Shown here: piece by piece, positions 36,110 to 45,296 of the stretch
How the letters are laid out: the number at the start of each line of letters is the position of its first letter
Numbering within the stretch: position 1 is the first letter of the stretch
DNA from: Clostridiaceae bacterium
Lineage (GTDB): Bacteria; Bacillota; Clostridia; Lachnospirales; Lachnospiraceae
NCBI GenBank assembly: GCA_910575435.1
Contig: CAJTGI010000007.1
Coordinates: 107,600-171,599, forward strand
DNA: 64,000 nt
Direction of reading: 5' to 3'
The notes under the pieces: model-generated
The model's input: only the letters and a program-made list of their open reading frames with translations
Database searches by the model: none
What the model was told of the DNA's origin: nothing
Program-made: the position numbers and the translations under genes

Positions 36110-36298
36110 AGTTGGTCAATACAGGACAGAACAAAGGCGTTCTCAAATTAATTTGAGTACGCCTTTTTTGCTAGAAACGCCTGAATGCAATCCTGTATGG
36201 GCCCCTCTATTGTCCAGAGTACGCATCTATGGCACAGCATCTGGAATCTGGACGCTTATACAGGATTCAATGTCAAATTAGGAAAGGATGGTATCAAT
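36110..36298 (+). promoter_or_regulatory. Structured 5' leader of the glutamine synthetase gene, possible RNA switch
   Basis: ATACAGGA occurs twice (36119-36126 and 36258-36265) and its complement TCCTGTAT once between them (36191-36198). The complement can pair either with the 5' copy, enclosing a full intrinsic terminator, or with the 3' copy, enclosing a hairpin GTCCAGA/TCTGGAC. AGGCGTT of the terminator can also pair with AACGCCT at about 36176-36182. These mutually exclusive pairings are what an attenuating leader needs. No known glutamine riboswitch or ANTAR hexaloop pair was recognised. Confidence 0.55.
36133..36169 (+). terminator. Intrinsic terminator inside the glutamine synthetase leader
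   Basis: AAAGGCGT and CTCAAAT pair with ATTTGAG and ACGCCTTT, giving about 16 pairs with one T-T mismatch, and six Ts follow. It lies about 130 bases before the start codon, so it must be bypassed for glnN expression. Confidence 0.85.
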
Positions 36299-38407
36299 AT
36301 GGAAACAAATGTAATTGAACAGGTATTTGGAAAGAACGTGTTCAACGATGAAGTGATGAAGCGAAAACTTCCAAAGGATGTATACAGTTCCTGGAAAAAA
36401 ACTTTAGAGAGCGGGGCTGACCTGGATTCAGACATCGCCAATGTAGTGGCGCACGCCATGAAGGAATGGGCCTTGGAGAAGGGCGCTACCCACTACACCC
36501 ACTGGTTCCAGCCCATGACAGGCGTCACTGCGGAAAAGCACGACTCCTTCTTAAGCCCCGCATCCGACAGCCTTCCCGTTCTGGAATTCAAGGGCAAGGA
36601 ACTGATCAAGGGCGAGCCCGATGCCTCCTCCTTCCCCTCCGGCGGACTGCGTGCCACCTTCGAGGCCAGAGGATATACCGCCTGGGACTGCACTTCCCCG
36701 GCATTCTTGCAGGAAGATGCTGCGGGAGCCATTCTGTGCATCCCCACGGCTTTCTGCTCTTATACAGGAGAAGCCTTAGATAAGAAAACCCCCCTCCTGC
36801 GCTCCATGGAAGCGATCAGCAAACAGGCCGTGCGCATCATGAAGCTCTTCGGATACGATGATGTGAAAAAGATTTCCTGCTCCGTGGGGCCGGAACAGGA
36901 ATATTTCCTGGTGGACAGAGACCTGTACCTCCAGAGAAGAGACCTGATATTCTCCGGCCGCACCCTGTTCGGCGCCCCCGCCCCCAAGGGCCAGGAACTA
37001 GAAGACCACTACTTTGGCGCCATCAAGGAGCGTGTGGCCAGCTTTATGAAAGATCTGAATGAAGAATTGTGGAAGCTGGGGATTCTTTCCAAAACCCAGC
37101 ACAACGAAGTGGCCCCGGCACAGCATGAGATGGCTCCCATCTTCAAGACGGCGAACATTGCCACGGACCACAACCAGCTAGTTATGGAAGTGATGAAAAA
37201 GGTAGCCAGAAGGCATAACCTGGAATGCCTGCTCCACGAGAAGCCCTTCGCCGGCGTTAACGGCTCCGGCAAGCACAACAACTGGTCTATCGTGACAGAT
37301 ACGGGCATCAATCTTTTAGACCCGGGCAAAAAGCCCCACGAAAACACCAAGTTCCTGCTCTTCCTGGCCGCAGTCATCAAAGCCGTAGACGAGAATGCAG
37401 AAATCCTGCGCCTCTCCGCCTCCAATCCGGGAAATGACCACAGGCTGGGTGCCAACGAAGCTCCCCCTGCCATCATCTCCATTTTCTTAGGAGAACAGCT
37501 GGAAGACATTATCGAGCAGATCGTTCGAGGCGATGTGTCCTCCGCCATCCAGGGTGGAAAACTGGATACCGGCGTTCATGTGCTGCCCGTAATCAAGAAG
37601 GATGCCACAGACCGCAACCGCACCTCCCCATTCGCGTTTACGGGAAATAAATTTGAGTTCAGAATGCTTGGCTCTTCCATGTCCATCGCAGGGCCAAACT
37701 TCACCCTGAATTCCATGGTAGCCGATGTGCTCCAGGATTTCGCCGACGAACTGGAACAGGCAGAGGATTTTGACACTGCCGTCCACGAACTTATCAAAAA
37801 GACTGTCACGGAACATAAGAGAATCATCTTTAACGGTGACGGTTATTCTGACGATTGGGTGGTGGAAGCAGAGAAGCGCGGTCTCCCCAATGTGAAATCC
37901 ATGGTGGAAGCAATCCCCTACCTAGTGTCTGAAAAGACCATCAAACTATTTGAGAGGCAAAATGTATTAAGCAAAGCCGAACTGGAATCCAGAGCTGAAA
38001 TCAACTATGAACTGTACTCAAAAGCCATCAACATCGAGGCAAAGACTATGATCGATATGGCTGGAAAGCAGTACATACCTGCCATTATCCAGTATGTCAC
38101 AAGCCTGGCAGATTCCATCAATAGCATCACTTCCGCCTGCGGCGAGGCAGACGTAAGCGTGCAGGCAGAACTTCTCACAAAATGCTCCTCTCTCCTGGCC
38201 ACTGCGAAGAAGGAACTGGCAAATCTGGAGAAAGTAACCGCAGAGGCCGCCACAAAGAAGGAGGGCCAGGAACAGGCCAACTTCTTCCAGGATGAAGTAT
38301 TCCATGCCATGAATGCCCTGCGCAATCCCATCGACGAGTTGGAGATGCTGGTGGATCAGGACTTCTGGCCCGTACCATCCTACGCTGACTTGCTATTCGG
38401 CGTGTAG
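36299..38407 (+). CDS. glnN: Type III glutamine synthetase (GlnN)
   Basis: The ATG at 36299 follows GGAAAGGA and gives 702 residues, the size of GSIII rather than the about 450 of GSI. Landmarks: the N-terminal [34 protein letters not shown], the catalytic segment [38 protein letters not shown] and [20 protein letters not shown]. It makes glutamine from glutamate and ammonia with ATP and works as a large oligomer. An upstream in-frame ATG at 36185 lies inside the structured leader and has no ribosome site. The gene stands alone, with a terminator in its leader and another after it, so it is probably controlled by nitrogen supply at the RNA level. Confidence 0.96.
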   Translation: METNVIEQVFGKNVFNDEVMKRKLPKDVYSSWKKTLESGADLDSDIANVVAHAMKEWALEKGATHYTHWFQPMTGVTAEKHDSFLSPASDSLPVLEFKGKELIKGEPDASSFPSGGLRATFEARGYTAWDCTSPAFLQEDAAGAILCIPTAFCSYTGEALDKKTPLLRSMEAISKQAVRIMKLFGYDDVKKISCSVGPEQEYFLVDRDLYLQRRDLIFSGRTLFGAPAPKGQELEDHYFGAIKERVASFMKDLNEELWKLGILSKTQHNEVAPAQHEMAPIFKTANIATDHNQLVMEVMKKVARRHNLECLLHEKPFAGVNGSGKHNNWSIVTDTGINLLDPGKKPHENTKFLLFLAAVIKAVDENAEILRLSASNPGNDHRLGANEAPPAIISIFLGEQLEDIIEQIVRGDVSSAIQGGKLDTGVHVLPVIKKDATDRNRTSPFAFTGNKFEFRMLGSSMSIAGPNFTLNSMVADVLQDFADELEQAEDFDTAVHELIKKTVTEHKRIIFNGDGYSDDWVVEAEKRGLPNVKSMVEAIPYLVSEKTIKLFERQNVLSKAELESRAEINYELYSKAINIEAKTMIDMAGKQYIPAIIQYVTSLADSINSITSACGEADVSVQAELLTKCSSLLATAKKELANLEKVTAEAATKKEGQEQANFFQDEVFHAMNALRNPIDELEMLVDQDFWPVPSYADLLFGV

Positions 38408-38433
38408 ATAATTTATTTCCATCTCCTATTCCA

Positions 38434-38466
38434 AAGAAAGGCATCGGCTGCACCGATGCCTTTCTT
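38434..38466 (+). terminator. Terminator of glnN
   Basis: A 14-bp perfect stem (AAGAAAGGCATCGG with CCGATGCCTTTCTT) with a 5-base loop lies 27 bases past the glnN stop. Confidence 0.88.
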
Positions 38467-38598
38467 CATATGCTACCACCCCATTCCCCTCTATCCATCC
38501 CATCAAAATAATGTCAGAATCCATGAATTTAATTAAAGTTATTCCGATTATTTAATAATATACTATTATCATCAACAAATAACAAAGGAGGTAGCAAA

Positions 38599-40596
38599 AT
38601 GAATTTAACGAAGTCAAAGGGCGGATTGACCATGAAACTCTACGGCGAAACCCTGCTCATTCAGCCCTGGGGGAAGAATGCATTCCGAGTACGGGCAACC
38701 AGATATCCCGATTTTACAGGAAACAATTATGCCTTGGAAGAAGAAATTCCAACAGAAAAAAAGCAGGCAGACATTTGCATCGCCCCAGAGGGAAACAGTG
38801 CGGAAATCACCAACGGCCGTCTAAAGATCACGGTAAATCCCAGCGGCGTGCTTCGCTTCTTTAAAGATGGAAAGCAGTTCTTACAGGAATACCACCGATG
38901 CTACGATGGCTCCGTCTCAAAGGAAAGCATTTGCATCAAGGTTTTGGGCAGGCATTACCAGCCCATCGTGGGAGGACATTATGAACTGGCCGTGCGGTTT
39001 GAGAGCAACGATGGGGAGCAGTTTTTTGGCATGGGGCAATACCAGCAGCCCTATTTGGATTTGAAGGGATGTACTTTGGAACTGGCCCAGAGAAATTCCC
39101 AGGTTTCCGTTCCCTTTGCCATCTCCAGCCTGGGATACGGCTTTCTGTGGAACCACCCCGGCGTTGGCACCGCCACATTCGCCAAGAACTACACCGAGTG
39201 GAAGGCTGAGGCCACCCAGGAGATGGACTACTGGATTACCGTGGATGACCATCCCGCTGACTTAATAAAAAACTATACAGAGGTGGTAGGCCGGGCGCCC
39301 ATGCTACCAGAAGGACTGCTGGGGCTATGGCAGAGCAAGCTGCGCTACCGCACCCAGGAAGAAGTGCTGAGCGTCGCCAGGGAATACCAGAGAAGAGGCA
39401 TCAAACTGGACGTGATCATCATCGACTTCTTCCACTGGACCAGGCAGGGCGACTGGCAATTCGATCCCGCATACTGGCCGGATCCCAAGGCTATGTGCGA
39501 GGAACTTCACGCAATGGAAACCAAGGTCATGGTATCCGTCTGGCCCAACGTGGACCGAAAGAGCATTAATTTCCCGGAATTAAACGACAGGGGGCTGCTG
39601 ATTCGGACAGAGCACGGCAGCATGCAGACCTATGATTTCGAGGGAGATTGCATTTCCATTGATGTCACCAATCCGGAAGCCCAGCAATTCTTATGGGAGA
39701 CATGTAAGAAAAACTATAAGGATTTGGGAATTGATCTGTTCTGGCTGGATAACTGCGAACCTGATTTCAGCGTGTACGACTACGCCAATTACCGCTACTA
39801 TATGGGAACAGGACTGGAAGTCAGCAATATCTATCCCAAGATGATTGCAAAAACCTTTTATGAGGGATTTCAAAAGGAAGGCATGGAAGCCGAATGCTGC
39901 AGCCTGCTTCGCTGCGGGTGGGTGGGAAGCCAGAAATATGGTGCCCTGCTCTGGTCCGGAGATGTAAACAGCACCTTTGAATCCCTGCGGGACCAGGTTG
40001 CGGCCGGCCTGAATATGGGACTGGCCGGAATCCCCTGGTGGAATACGGATATCGGCGGTTTCATGACAGAAGATGCCCATGACCCAGCTTTCCACGAACT
40101 CCTCATCCGCTGGTTCGAATATGCGGTATTCACGCCAATTCTCAGGATGCACGGCGACCGGGGCCCCCACGATATCGAACCACTGTCCGACCTGGAATGG
40201 GGCGGCGGGTACCTGCATACGGGACAGCCAAATGAGATGTGGAGCTATGGGGAAGATGTATTCCAGATTCTGAAAAAGCATCTGATGCTCCGCCAGGATA
40301 TGAAGCCCTATCTGGAAGAACTGATGAGAGAGGCATCAAAAACCGGCGCGCCTTTGCTTCGAACCATGTTCTACGAATTTCCCCAAGATGAGACTTGCTG
40401 GAAATTGGAGGATCAATATATGTTCGGAGACAGATACCTGGTGGCTCCCATTCTGGAGGCAAATGCCAGGGAGCGCAAAGTATACCTGCCCGCCGGCACC
40501 TGGAAAAACATTCATGAAAAAGATGTGGCGATTCAGGGTCCCCAATGGATTACAGCAAAAGCGCCCCTGGAATACATTCCTGTATTTGAAAAATGA
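38599..40596 (+). CDS. Glycoside hydrolase family 31 (alpha-xylosidase/alpha-glucosidase type)
   Basis: A 665-residue cytoplasmic enzyme behind AAAGGAGG. The N-terminal beta domain occupies residues 1-230; the TIM barrel follows. The nucleophile is expected as the first Asp of DLFWLDNCEPDF (WLD), and the acid/base Asp in LLWSGDVNSTF, both typical GH31 positions. FFGMGQYQQPYLDLKGC and PWWNTDIGGF are further family marks. GH31 members release alpha-linked xylose or glucose from oligosaccharides; which one cannot be read here. There is no signal peptide, so the substrate enters by a transporter, possibly the divergent sugar ABC system at 45-48 kb. The 120 bases upstream are very AT-rich, but no clear promoter was placed. 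Confidence 0.9.
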   Translation: MNLTKSKGGLTMKLYGETLLIQPWGKNAFRVRATRYPDFTGNNYALEEEIPTEKKQADICIAPEGNSAEITNGRLKITVNPSGVLRFFKDGKQFLQEYHRCYDGSVSKESICIKVLGRHYQPIVGGHYELAVRFESNDGEQFFGMGQYQQPYLDLKGCTLELAQRNSQVSVPFAISSLGYGFLWNHPGVGTATFAKNYTEWKAEATQEMDYWITVDDHPADLIKNYTEVVGRAPMLPEGLLGLWQSKLRYRTQEEVLSVAREYQRRGIKLDVIIIDFFHWTRQGDWQFDPAYWPDPKAMCEELHAMETKVMVSVWPNVDRKSINFPELNDRGLLIRTEHGSMQTYDFEGDCISIDVTNPEAQQFLWETCKKNYKDLGIDLFWLDNCEPDFSVYDYANYRYYMGTGLEVSNIYPKMIAKTFYEGFQKEGMEAECCSLLRCGWVGSQKYGALLWSGDVNSTFESLRDQVAAGLNMGLAGIPWWNTDIGGFMTEDAHDPAFHELLIRWFEYAVFTPILRMHGDRGPHDIEPLSDLEWGGGYLHTGQPNEMWSYGEDVFQILKKHLMLRQDMKPYLEELMREASKTGAPLLRTMFYEFPQDETCWKLEDQYMFGDRYLVAPILEANARERKVYLPAGTWKNIHEKDVAIQGPQWITAKAPLEYIPVFEK

Positions 40597-40615
40597 GGCG
40601 AGGAATTGATCACAT

Positions 40616-40644
40616 TTGATTTTCCCCTGGATACATGATACAAT
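40616..40644 (+). promoter_or_regulatory. Promoter of the carbamate kinase gene
   Basis: TTGATT (40616-40621) and TACAAT (40639-40644) with 17-base spacing, about 45 bases before the start site's ribosome-binding region. It indicates that arcC is transcribed separately from the GH31 gene. Confidence 0.75.
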
Positions 40645-40697
40645 ACAATCCTAACTAGATAGAAAAATACGACTATCATAAATGGAGGGACAATCTT

Positions 40698-41639
40698 ATG
40701 GATAATAACAGAGTAGTGGTAGCCCTGGGGCACAGCGCGCTGGGAAAAACTTTCCCCGAGCAGAAAACGGCAGTGAAGAATGCGGCAGCGGCCATCGTAG
40801 ATTTGATCGAAGCAAAATACCAGGTGATTATCACCCACAGCAACGGGCCTCAAGTGGGGATGATTCACGCAGCCATGACGGAGTACAGCCGCCTAGAGCC
40901 TGAAAATACTGTGGCTCCCATGTCTGTGTGCAGCGCCATGAGCCAGGGATACATCGGCTATGACTTGCAGAATGCCATCCGCACGGAACTATTGGACAGG
41001 GGCATCTACAAGCCCGTCTCCACCCTCATTACCCAGGTACGGGTTGATCCTTTTGATGCAGCCTTCGCCCAGCCCCACAAGCGCATCGGACGCTATATGA
41101 GCGAGGAGGATGCCAAGGCCGAGGAAAAGAAGGGAAATTACGTGACTGAAATCCAGGGAAAAGGATTCCAGCGAATCCTTTCCGCTCCCCGTCCGATAGA
41201 GATTTACGAATTGGACGCCATCAAGGCACTGATGGAGGCAGAGCAGATCGTAATTGCAGCCGGGGGCGGCGGTATTCCGGTACTCCAGCAGGGAACCCGG
41301 CTGAAAGGCGCCAGCGCCGTGATTGAGAAGGATCTGACCAGCGCCTGCCTGGCGGAACAGTTAGACGCCGATATCCTGCTCCTTCTTACCGGCGTGGAAA
41401 AGGTGGCCCTGAACTTCGGCACGGCAGAGGAAATGCCTCTGGATTCCATGACCGTGGAGGAAGCCACCCAGTATATCGAGGAAAAGCATTTCACCAAGGG
41501 AGCCATGCTACCCAAGGTGGAGGCGGCAGTCTCTTTCGCCTCCTCCTCCGACACCAAAAAGCGGAAATCTATTATTACCAGCATTGACACTGCGCTTGCG
41601 GGAATAGAGGGAAAGACCGGCACGGTTATTACCTGCTAG
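40698..41639 (+). CDS. arcC: Carbamate kinase
   Basis: A 313-residue amino-acid kinase family enzyme behind TGGAGGG. Motifs: VALGHSALGKTFPEQ at the N terminus, THSNGPQVGMIHAAM, the segment AAGGGGIPVLQQG, and EKDLTSACLAEQLDADILLL. The ending, with FTKGAMLPKVEAAVSF, is typical. It makes ATP from carbamoyl phosphate, usually at the end of arginine deiminase, agmatine or allantoin/purine catabolism. No arcA, arcB or allantoin gene is in the window, so the carbamoyl phosphate source is unknown. It has its own promoter and terminator. Confidence 0.95.
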   Translation: MDNNRVVVALGHSALGKTFPEQKTAVKNAAAAIVDLIEAKYQVIITHSNGPQVGMIHAAMTEYSRLEPENTVAPMSVCSAMSQGYIGYDLQNAIRTELLDRGIYKPVSTLITQVRVDPFDAAFAQPHKRIGRYMSEEDAKAEEKKGNYVTEIQGKGFQRILSAPRPIEIYELDAIKALMEAEQIVIAAGGGGIPVLQQGTRLKGASAVIEKDLTSACLAEQLDADILLLLTGVEKVALNFGTAEEMPLDSMTVEEATQYIEEKHFTKGAMLPKVEAAVSFASSSDTKKRKSIITSIDTALAGIEGKTGTVITC

Positions 41640-41679
41640 CGGTTTCTCACAGTTAGACAAAAAATCACAGAACGCAAAC

Positions 41680-41724
41680 AGTACCCCGGCAAAGGCTTTT
41701 ACAGAAAATCTTTGCTGGGGTACT
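41680..41724. terminator. Terminator between arcC and the YesL-like gene
   Basis: AGTACCCCGGCAAAG (41680-41694) pairs with CTTTGCTGGGGTACT (41710-41724) with one mismatch, and CCTTTT follows on the plus strand. The genes converge here, so it may serve arcC mainly and the malto-operon on the other strand partly. Confidence 0.8.
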
Positions 41725-41737
41725 CCTTTTCATACAA

Positions 41738-42352
41738 TTACATATACTTCTTAAAAATCTTAATCAGCATCAATGAATTGAGATACGCCGTCCCGGAAAA
41801 CCAGATTAACAGCGCCGCCAGCAACTCCATCCCAAAATACTCCCCAAAATATAGCAGAGCAATAAAGGGAGACAGGGCAAGGAAGGTCATGGTCAGAGAC
41901 TGGGGCGTATGGGCCAACGAAATCAGCAGCGCATTCTTCAGGGTATTTTTAATCGTATTCTCAAAGGTACTTTGCAGCGCAAAAGCATAAATCACCACGA
42001 ACATGATTAGCATCCAGGCCAGCAGCAGGAAACCCTTAAAAAAAGTCTGGGCAAGCCCCTCCTTCATCAGATTGCTGATATTCAAATCAAAAGATACAAT
42101 TACAATGGGAACCATGAGTATCAGCCACATGACCGTGGACTGCTTGAAATTCTCTTTGAAGGAGATAAAAAAACCTTTGAAAATATAGCCCTCCCTATCC
42201 TCCGCCATCTTTTTCGTCACCGCATACAAGGCGGTAATGGATGCCCCGATCGTCACGATGGGAATACAGCACGCCAAAAACAGGATGTTGAGTATTACCA
42301 AATCACTCAATTTGGATAGGGCACCAAAAAATTTTCCATCTAATTGAAACAT
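41738..42352 (-). CDS. YesL family (DUF624) membrane protein
   Basis: A 204-residue protein with about five hydrophobic segments and a start (ATG 42352) behind GGAGGAG. The N terminus MFQLDGKFFGALSKLSDLVI followed by LNILFLACCIPIVTIG is typical of YesL. The family often sits in carbohydrate-uptake operons beside ABC permeases and LacI regulators, as here, but its function is unknown; an accessory role in sugar transport is an inference from context. It ends the malto-operon just before the shared terminator. Confidence 0.87.
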   Translation of the reverse strand: MFQLDGKFFGALSKLSDLVILNILFLACCIPIVTIGASITALYAVTKKMAEDREGYIFKGFFISFKENFKQSTVMWLILMVPIVIVSFDLNISNLMKEGLAQTFFKGFLLLAWMLIMFVVIYAFALQSTFENTIKNTLKNALLISLAHTPQSLTMTFLALSPFIALLYFGEYFGMELLAALLIWFSGTAYLNSLMLIKIFKKYM

Positions 42353-42368
42353 GACTTTTTATCTCCTC

Positions 42369-43412
42369 CTACTGTACTTTTCCGTTAATATCCGCCACCG
42401 AATCCCGCTCTAAAAGATTCGCCTCCATAATCAGCTGCCTCTTCTCCTTCTTCCCTGCAATGGCCTCCATCAAAAGCTCAATGGAACATTTCACCATCTC
42501 GCTGCTGGGCTGGACAATGGTGGTGAGGGACGGATGATAGTATCTCGTGGCCTCCAGCCCATCAAATCCCATGACAGAGTAATCTTCGGGAATCCTTTTC
42601 CCCGCATCGAAAATCGCCTTATAGGCCCCGAAGGCTGTCAGATCCGAGATGACATAGACGGCTGTAAATTCCACTCCTGATTCCAGCAATTCCTTTGTGA
42701 CCTGATACCCGTTGGCGGCAGAATATTCCGGAATATCGATCTTCATATACCTAACCAATTCGGAATCATATGGTATGCCATTGTCCTCCAAGGCCCTCTG
42801 ATAGCCTCTCAGCCGCAATCCGCCAATGGCATAGTCTGTCTCCCTGCCAGTGATGATGGCAATTCTCTTATGGCCTTTTTTGCACAGGTAATCCACCGCC
42901 TTATAACTCTCCTTCTCGTCATCAATAGAGACGGAGAGGCAATTCCGCTTCGGCCTATCGACATCGGTGGCAACAGTGCATAAAACATAGGGAACCCCGA
43001 TCATATCCATTTCCTCCTCCGGATAATTCATCAGCCCTCCCAAAAAAATAATCCCCTTCAACCGCTTTTCCTTCGTCAGCTCTATGGCCACGCTGGCATC
43101 GTCCTGCTCCTCTCCCACCGCATGAATCAGCAGGGTATGTTCCATCTTCTTCAATTCCTCTTCATATATTTTCAACATTGCCTGGAAAAACTGATTGTCA
43201 ATCCCCTTAATCAGCAGAGCAATGGTATTAGACTCTATCATTTTCAGGTTCCTGGCACTGTTATTCGGCACATAGTGGTACTCTTCAATCACTTTCAGAA
43301 TGCGCCCTTTCGTATTCTGATTGATCTTAGGATCATCATTGATAGCCCTAGATACCGTGCTGATACTGACACCGCATATTTTAGCTATATCCTTAATTGT
43401 AAATGCAGACAA
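42369..43412 (-). CDS. LacI family regulator of the sugar operon
   Basis: A 347-residue LacI-type repressor. The N-terminal helix-turn-helix is IKDIAKICGVSISTVSRAIN, with the hinge near YVPNNSARNLKMIES. The effector-binding domain (60-340) is of the periplasmic-binding-protein fold, with the segment EDYSVMGFDGLEATRYYHPS near the end. It probably controls the malto-oligosaccharide operon that it belongs to; two LacI/CcpA-type operators flank the operon promoter at 48607-48657. It follows malQ by about 390 bases with tandem hairpin repeats between. Confidence 0.92.
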   Translation of the reverse strand: MSAFTIKDIAKICGVSISTVSRAINDDPKINQNTKGRILKVIEEYHYVPNNSARNLKMIESNTIALLIKGIDNQFFQAMLKIYEEELKKMEHTLLIHAVGEEQDDASVAIELTKEKRLKGIIFLGGLMNYPEEEMDMIGVPYVLCTVATDVDRPKRNCLSVSIDDEKESYKAVDYLCKKGHKRIAIITGRETDYAIGGLRLRGYQRALEDNGIPYDSELVRYMKIDIPEYSAANGYQVTKELLESGVEFTAVYVISDLTAFGAYKAIFDAGKRIPEDYSVMGFDGLEATRYYHPSLTTIVQPSSEMVKCSIELLMEAIAGKKEKRQLIMEANLLERDSVADINGKVQ

Positions 43413-43564
43413 ACCATCAACCCCATTTCTTTCTATTTTTTATACGCTACCGCCATCTGCCAGACACCCCAATAATAAAATCAGGCCTGAACAAATCCTC
43501 CCAAAACTTACTTTGCATCCCAGACATAGGCAGTTAATCTCAACTGCTATTCTATCATAATGAA

Positions 43565-43722
43565 TGCCATGATTTCTGGCATAACCCAAGTTGCGGAGCA
43601 ACTTGCATGATAAATGCCCTAGCATTTATCTTATCATGATGGTTGCCATGATTTCTAGCATAACCCAAGTTGCGGAGCAACTTGCATGATAAATGCGCTA
43701 GTATTTATTTTATCACATAATG
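43565..43722. repeat. Tandem 79-bp repeat, two copies, with hairpins
   Basis: Two direct copies begin with GCCATGATTTCT at 43566 and 43645 (period 79). Each contains CAAGTTGC/GCAACTTG and ATAAATG/CATTTAT hairpins; the copies differ at a few positions such as CCCTAGC versus CGCTAGT. They lie between malQ and the lacI-type gene. No coding function is visible. With two copies it is not a CRISPR array. Confidence 0.75.
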
Positions 43723-43756
43723 CAAGAATCGAAAAGAGTGTGGCTTCCGGAATAGT

Positions 43757-43788
43757 AACTGTGGCAGACCTCCCGGTCTGCCACAGTT
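43757..43788 (-). terminator. Strong hairpin after malQ
   Basis: A perfect 14-bp stem (AACTGTGGCAGACC with GGTCTGCCACAGTT) with a 4-base loop lies 11 bases past the malQ stop. On the minus strand it is followed by ACTATTCCGG rather than T residues; note the GTTACTATTC motif at its end, as at the foldback elements. It may be an RNA-stability hairpin rather than a terminator. Confidence 0.65.
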
Positions 43789-43798
43789 AAAATGCTCT

Positions 43799-45289
43799 CT
43801 ATCCCCTGCCATACAGCATGGTAAATTCACTGATTGTTTCTGCCAGTCCCGCCCCCAGCTGATGCCCAGAAAGACGCCATTTCCAGTTCTCTCCCACAGT
43901 GGAAGGCTTATTGATCCTGGCCGTGTTATCCAAGCAGAGATAATCCTGGATGGGAATGATGCAGGTATCCGCCGCAGATGCTTGCGCCAGCCTAATCAGT
44001 TCCGATACAATCTCCCGGGAATCCCTGAAATCCCGCCCGATATACTTCTTAATCATCTCCAATTCTCCCGGCTGTATATTGCTAAGCCATCCAAGCAGAG
44101 TCTCATTGTCGTGGGTTCCCGTATACACCACGCAATTCTTATCATAACTGTAGGGAAGGTACTCTGCCGGCCCGCTGGAATCTCTGGAATCAAAGGCAAA
44201 CTCCAGCACCTTCATATTGGGGAATCCGCACTCCCGCACCAACTGCCTGACGCTGTCGGTAATATAACCCAAATCCTCGGCGATAATCCGAATCTCACCC
44301 AGCCTGGCCCGCACCGCACGGAAAAGATCGGCCCCCGGCCCCTTTTCCCAGTGTCCCGCCCTGGCATCCTCCGCATCCGCCGGAATGGAGAAATATTCGT
44401 CAAATCCCCGGAAATGATCTATGCGAGTCACATCGTACAGCTGGCGGCACTTCTCGATGCGCCTCACCCACCAGTCATATCCGGTATTCCTGTGATACTC
44501 CCACTGATACAAGGGATTGCCCCACAACTGCCCCGTGGCGGAGAACCCATCCGGCGGGCATCCTGCCACGGCAAGGGGCTTCCTATCGTCATCCATCTGG
44601 AACAGTTCGGGATGGGCCCATATATCCGCGCTGTCATATGCCACATAGATGGGGATATCCCCGATAATCTCAATCCCATTGTCATTGGCATACTGCCTGA
44701 GCCCGAACCACTGCCTGTAGAACTCATACTGAATATACTCATAAAATTCTATTTCAAAATACAATTTCTCCTGGTAATAATCCATAGAGTATCCCAGCCT
44801 GAGCCTGATATCCTCCGGCCACTCCTCAAAGCTGACGCCCCCGAAAAAGGTCTTTACCGCCATGAAGATTGCGTAATCCTTCAGCCAGAATTTATTCTCT
44901 TCCCGAAATCTGTGAAAATCATCCCGCTCCGTAATCTTGCTTCTCTCATATGCCTTTCTCAGAAGCTGGAATCTACCCATATATAGCTTATAGTAATCCA
45001 CAGAAGTGCTGGTTTTGCCGAAATCAACCTGATCGCACTCCTCCTTTTTCAAAAGCCCCTGCTCCACCAAGCTCTCCAGACTGATAAAGTAGGGATTTCC
45101 CGCAAAAGTGGAAAAGGACTGGTAGGGAGAATCCCCATAACTGGTGGGGCCTATGGGCAGAATCTGCCAATACTTCTGCCCCGCCTTCCGGAGAAAGTCC
45201 ACAAACTGATATGCCTCTTTAGAAAAGCACCCAATGCCATACTTGCCGGGAAGGCTGGCAATGGGCATTAATATTCCACTGGCCCTCAT
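43799..45289 (-). CDS. malQ: 4-alpha-glucanotransferase (amylomaltase)
   Basis: A 496-residue GH77 enzyme with start (ATG 45289) behind AGGAAG. The N terminus RASGILMPIASLPGKYGIGC is typical. The catalytic segments are DVTRIDHFRGFDEYFSIPA (nucleophile Asp in the RIDHFRG motif), IIAEDLGYITDSVRQLV and YTGTHDNETLLGWL. It transfers glucan units between malto-oligosaccharides so that transported sugars can be broken down. It is encoded seven bases after the last permease gene, so it belongs to the transporter operon. Confidence 0.96.
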   Translation of the reverse strand: MRASGILMPIASLPGKYGIGCFSKEAYQFVDFLRKAGQKYWQILPIGPTSYGDSPYQSFSTFAGNPYFISLESLVEQGLLKKEECDQVDFGKTSTSVDYYKLYMGRFQLLRKAYERSKITERDDFHRFREENKFWLKDYAIFMAVKTFFGGVSFEEWPEDIRLRLGYSMDYYQEKLYFEIEFYEYIQYEFYRQWFGLRQYANDNGIEIIGDIPIYVAYDSADIWAHPELFQMDDDRKPLAVAGCPPDGFSATGQLWGNPLYQWEYHRNTGYDWWVRRIEKCRQLYDVTRIDHFRGFDEYFSIPADAEDARAGHWEKGPGADLFRAVRARLGEIRIIAEDLGYITDSVRQLVRECGFPNMKVLEFAFDSRDSSGPAEYLPYSYDKNCVVYTGTHDNETLLGWLSNIQPGELEMIKKYIGRDFRDSREIVSELIRLAQASAADTCIIPIQDYLCLDNTARINKPSTVGENWKWRLSGHQLGAGLAETISEFTMLYGRG

Positions 45290-45296
45290 ATTCTTC

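Noticed and set aside
36110..36298. Known glutamine riboswitch or ANTAR antitermination site
   Set aside because: Neither the conserved glutamine-binding core nor the paired hexaloops with A and G positions could be recognised; reported only as an unassigned structured leader.
43565..43722. Possible CRISPR array
   Set aside because: Only two direct copies with no spacers of even length and no cas genes.
43862..44986. Long plus-strand open frame opposite malQ (374 codons)
   Set aside because: Shadow of malQ; composition and lack of start signals argue against a gene.
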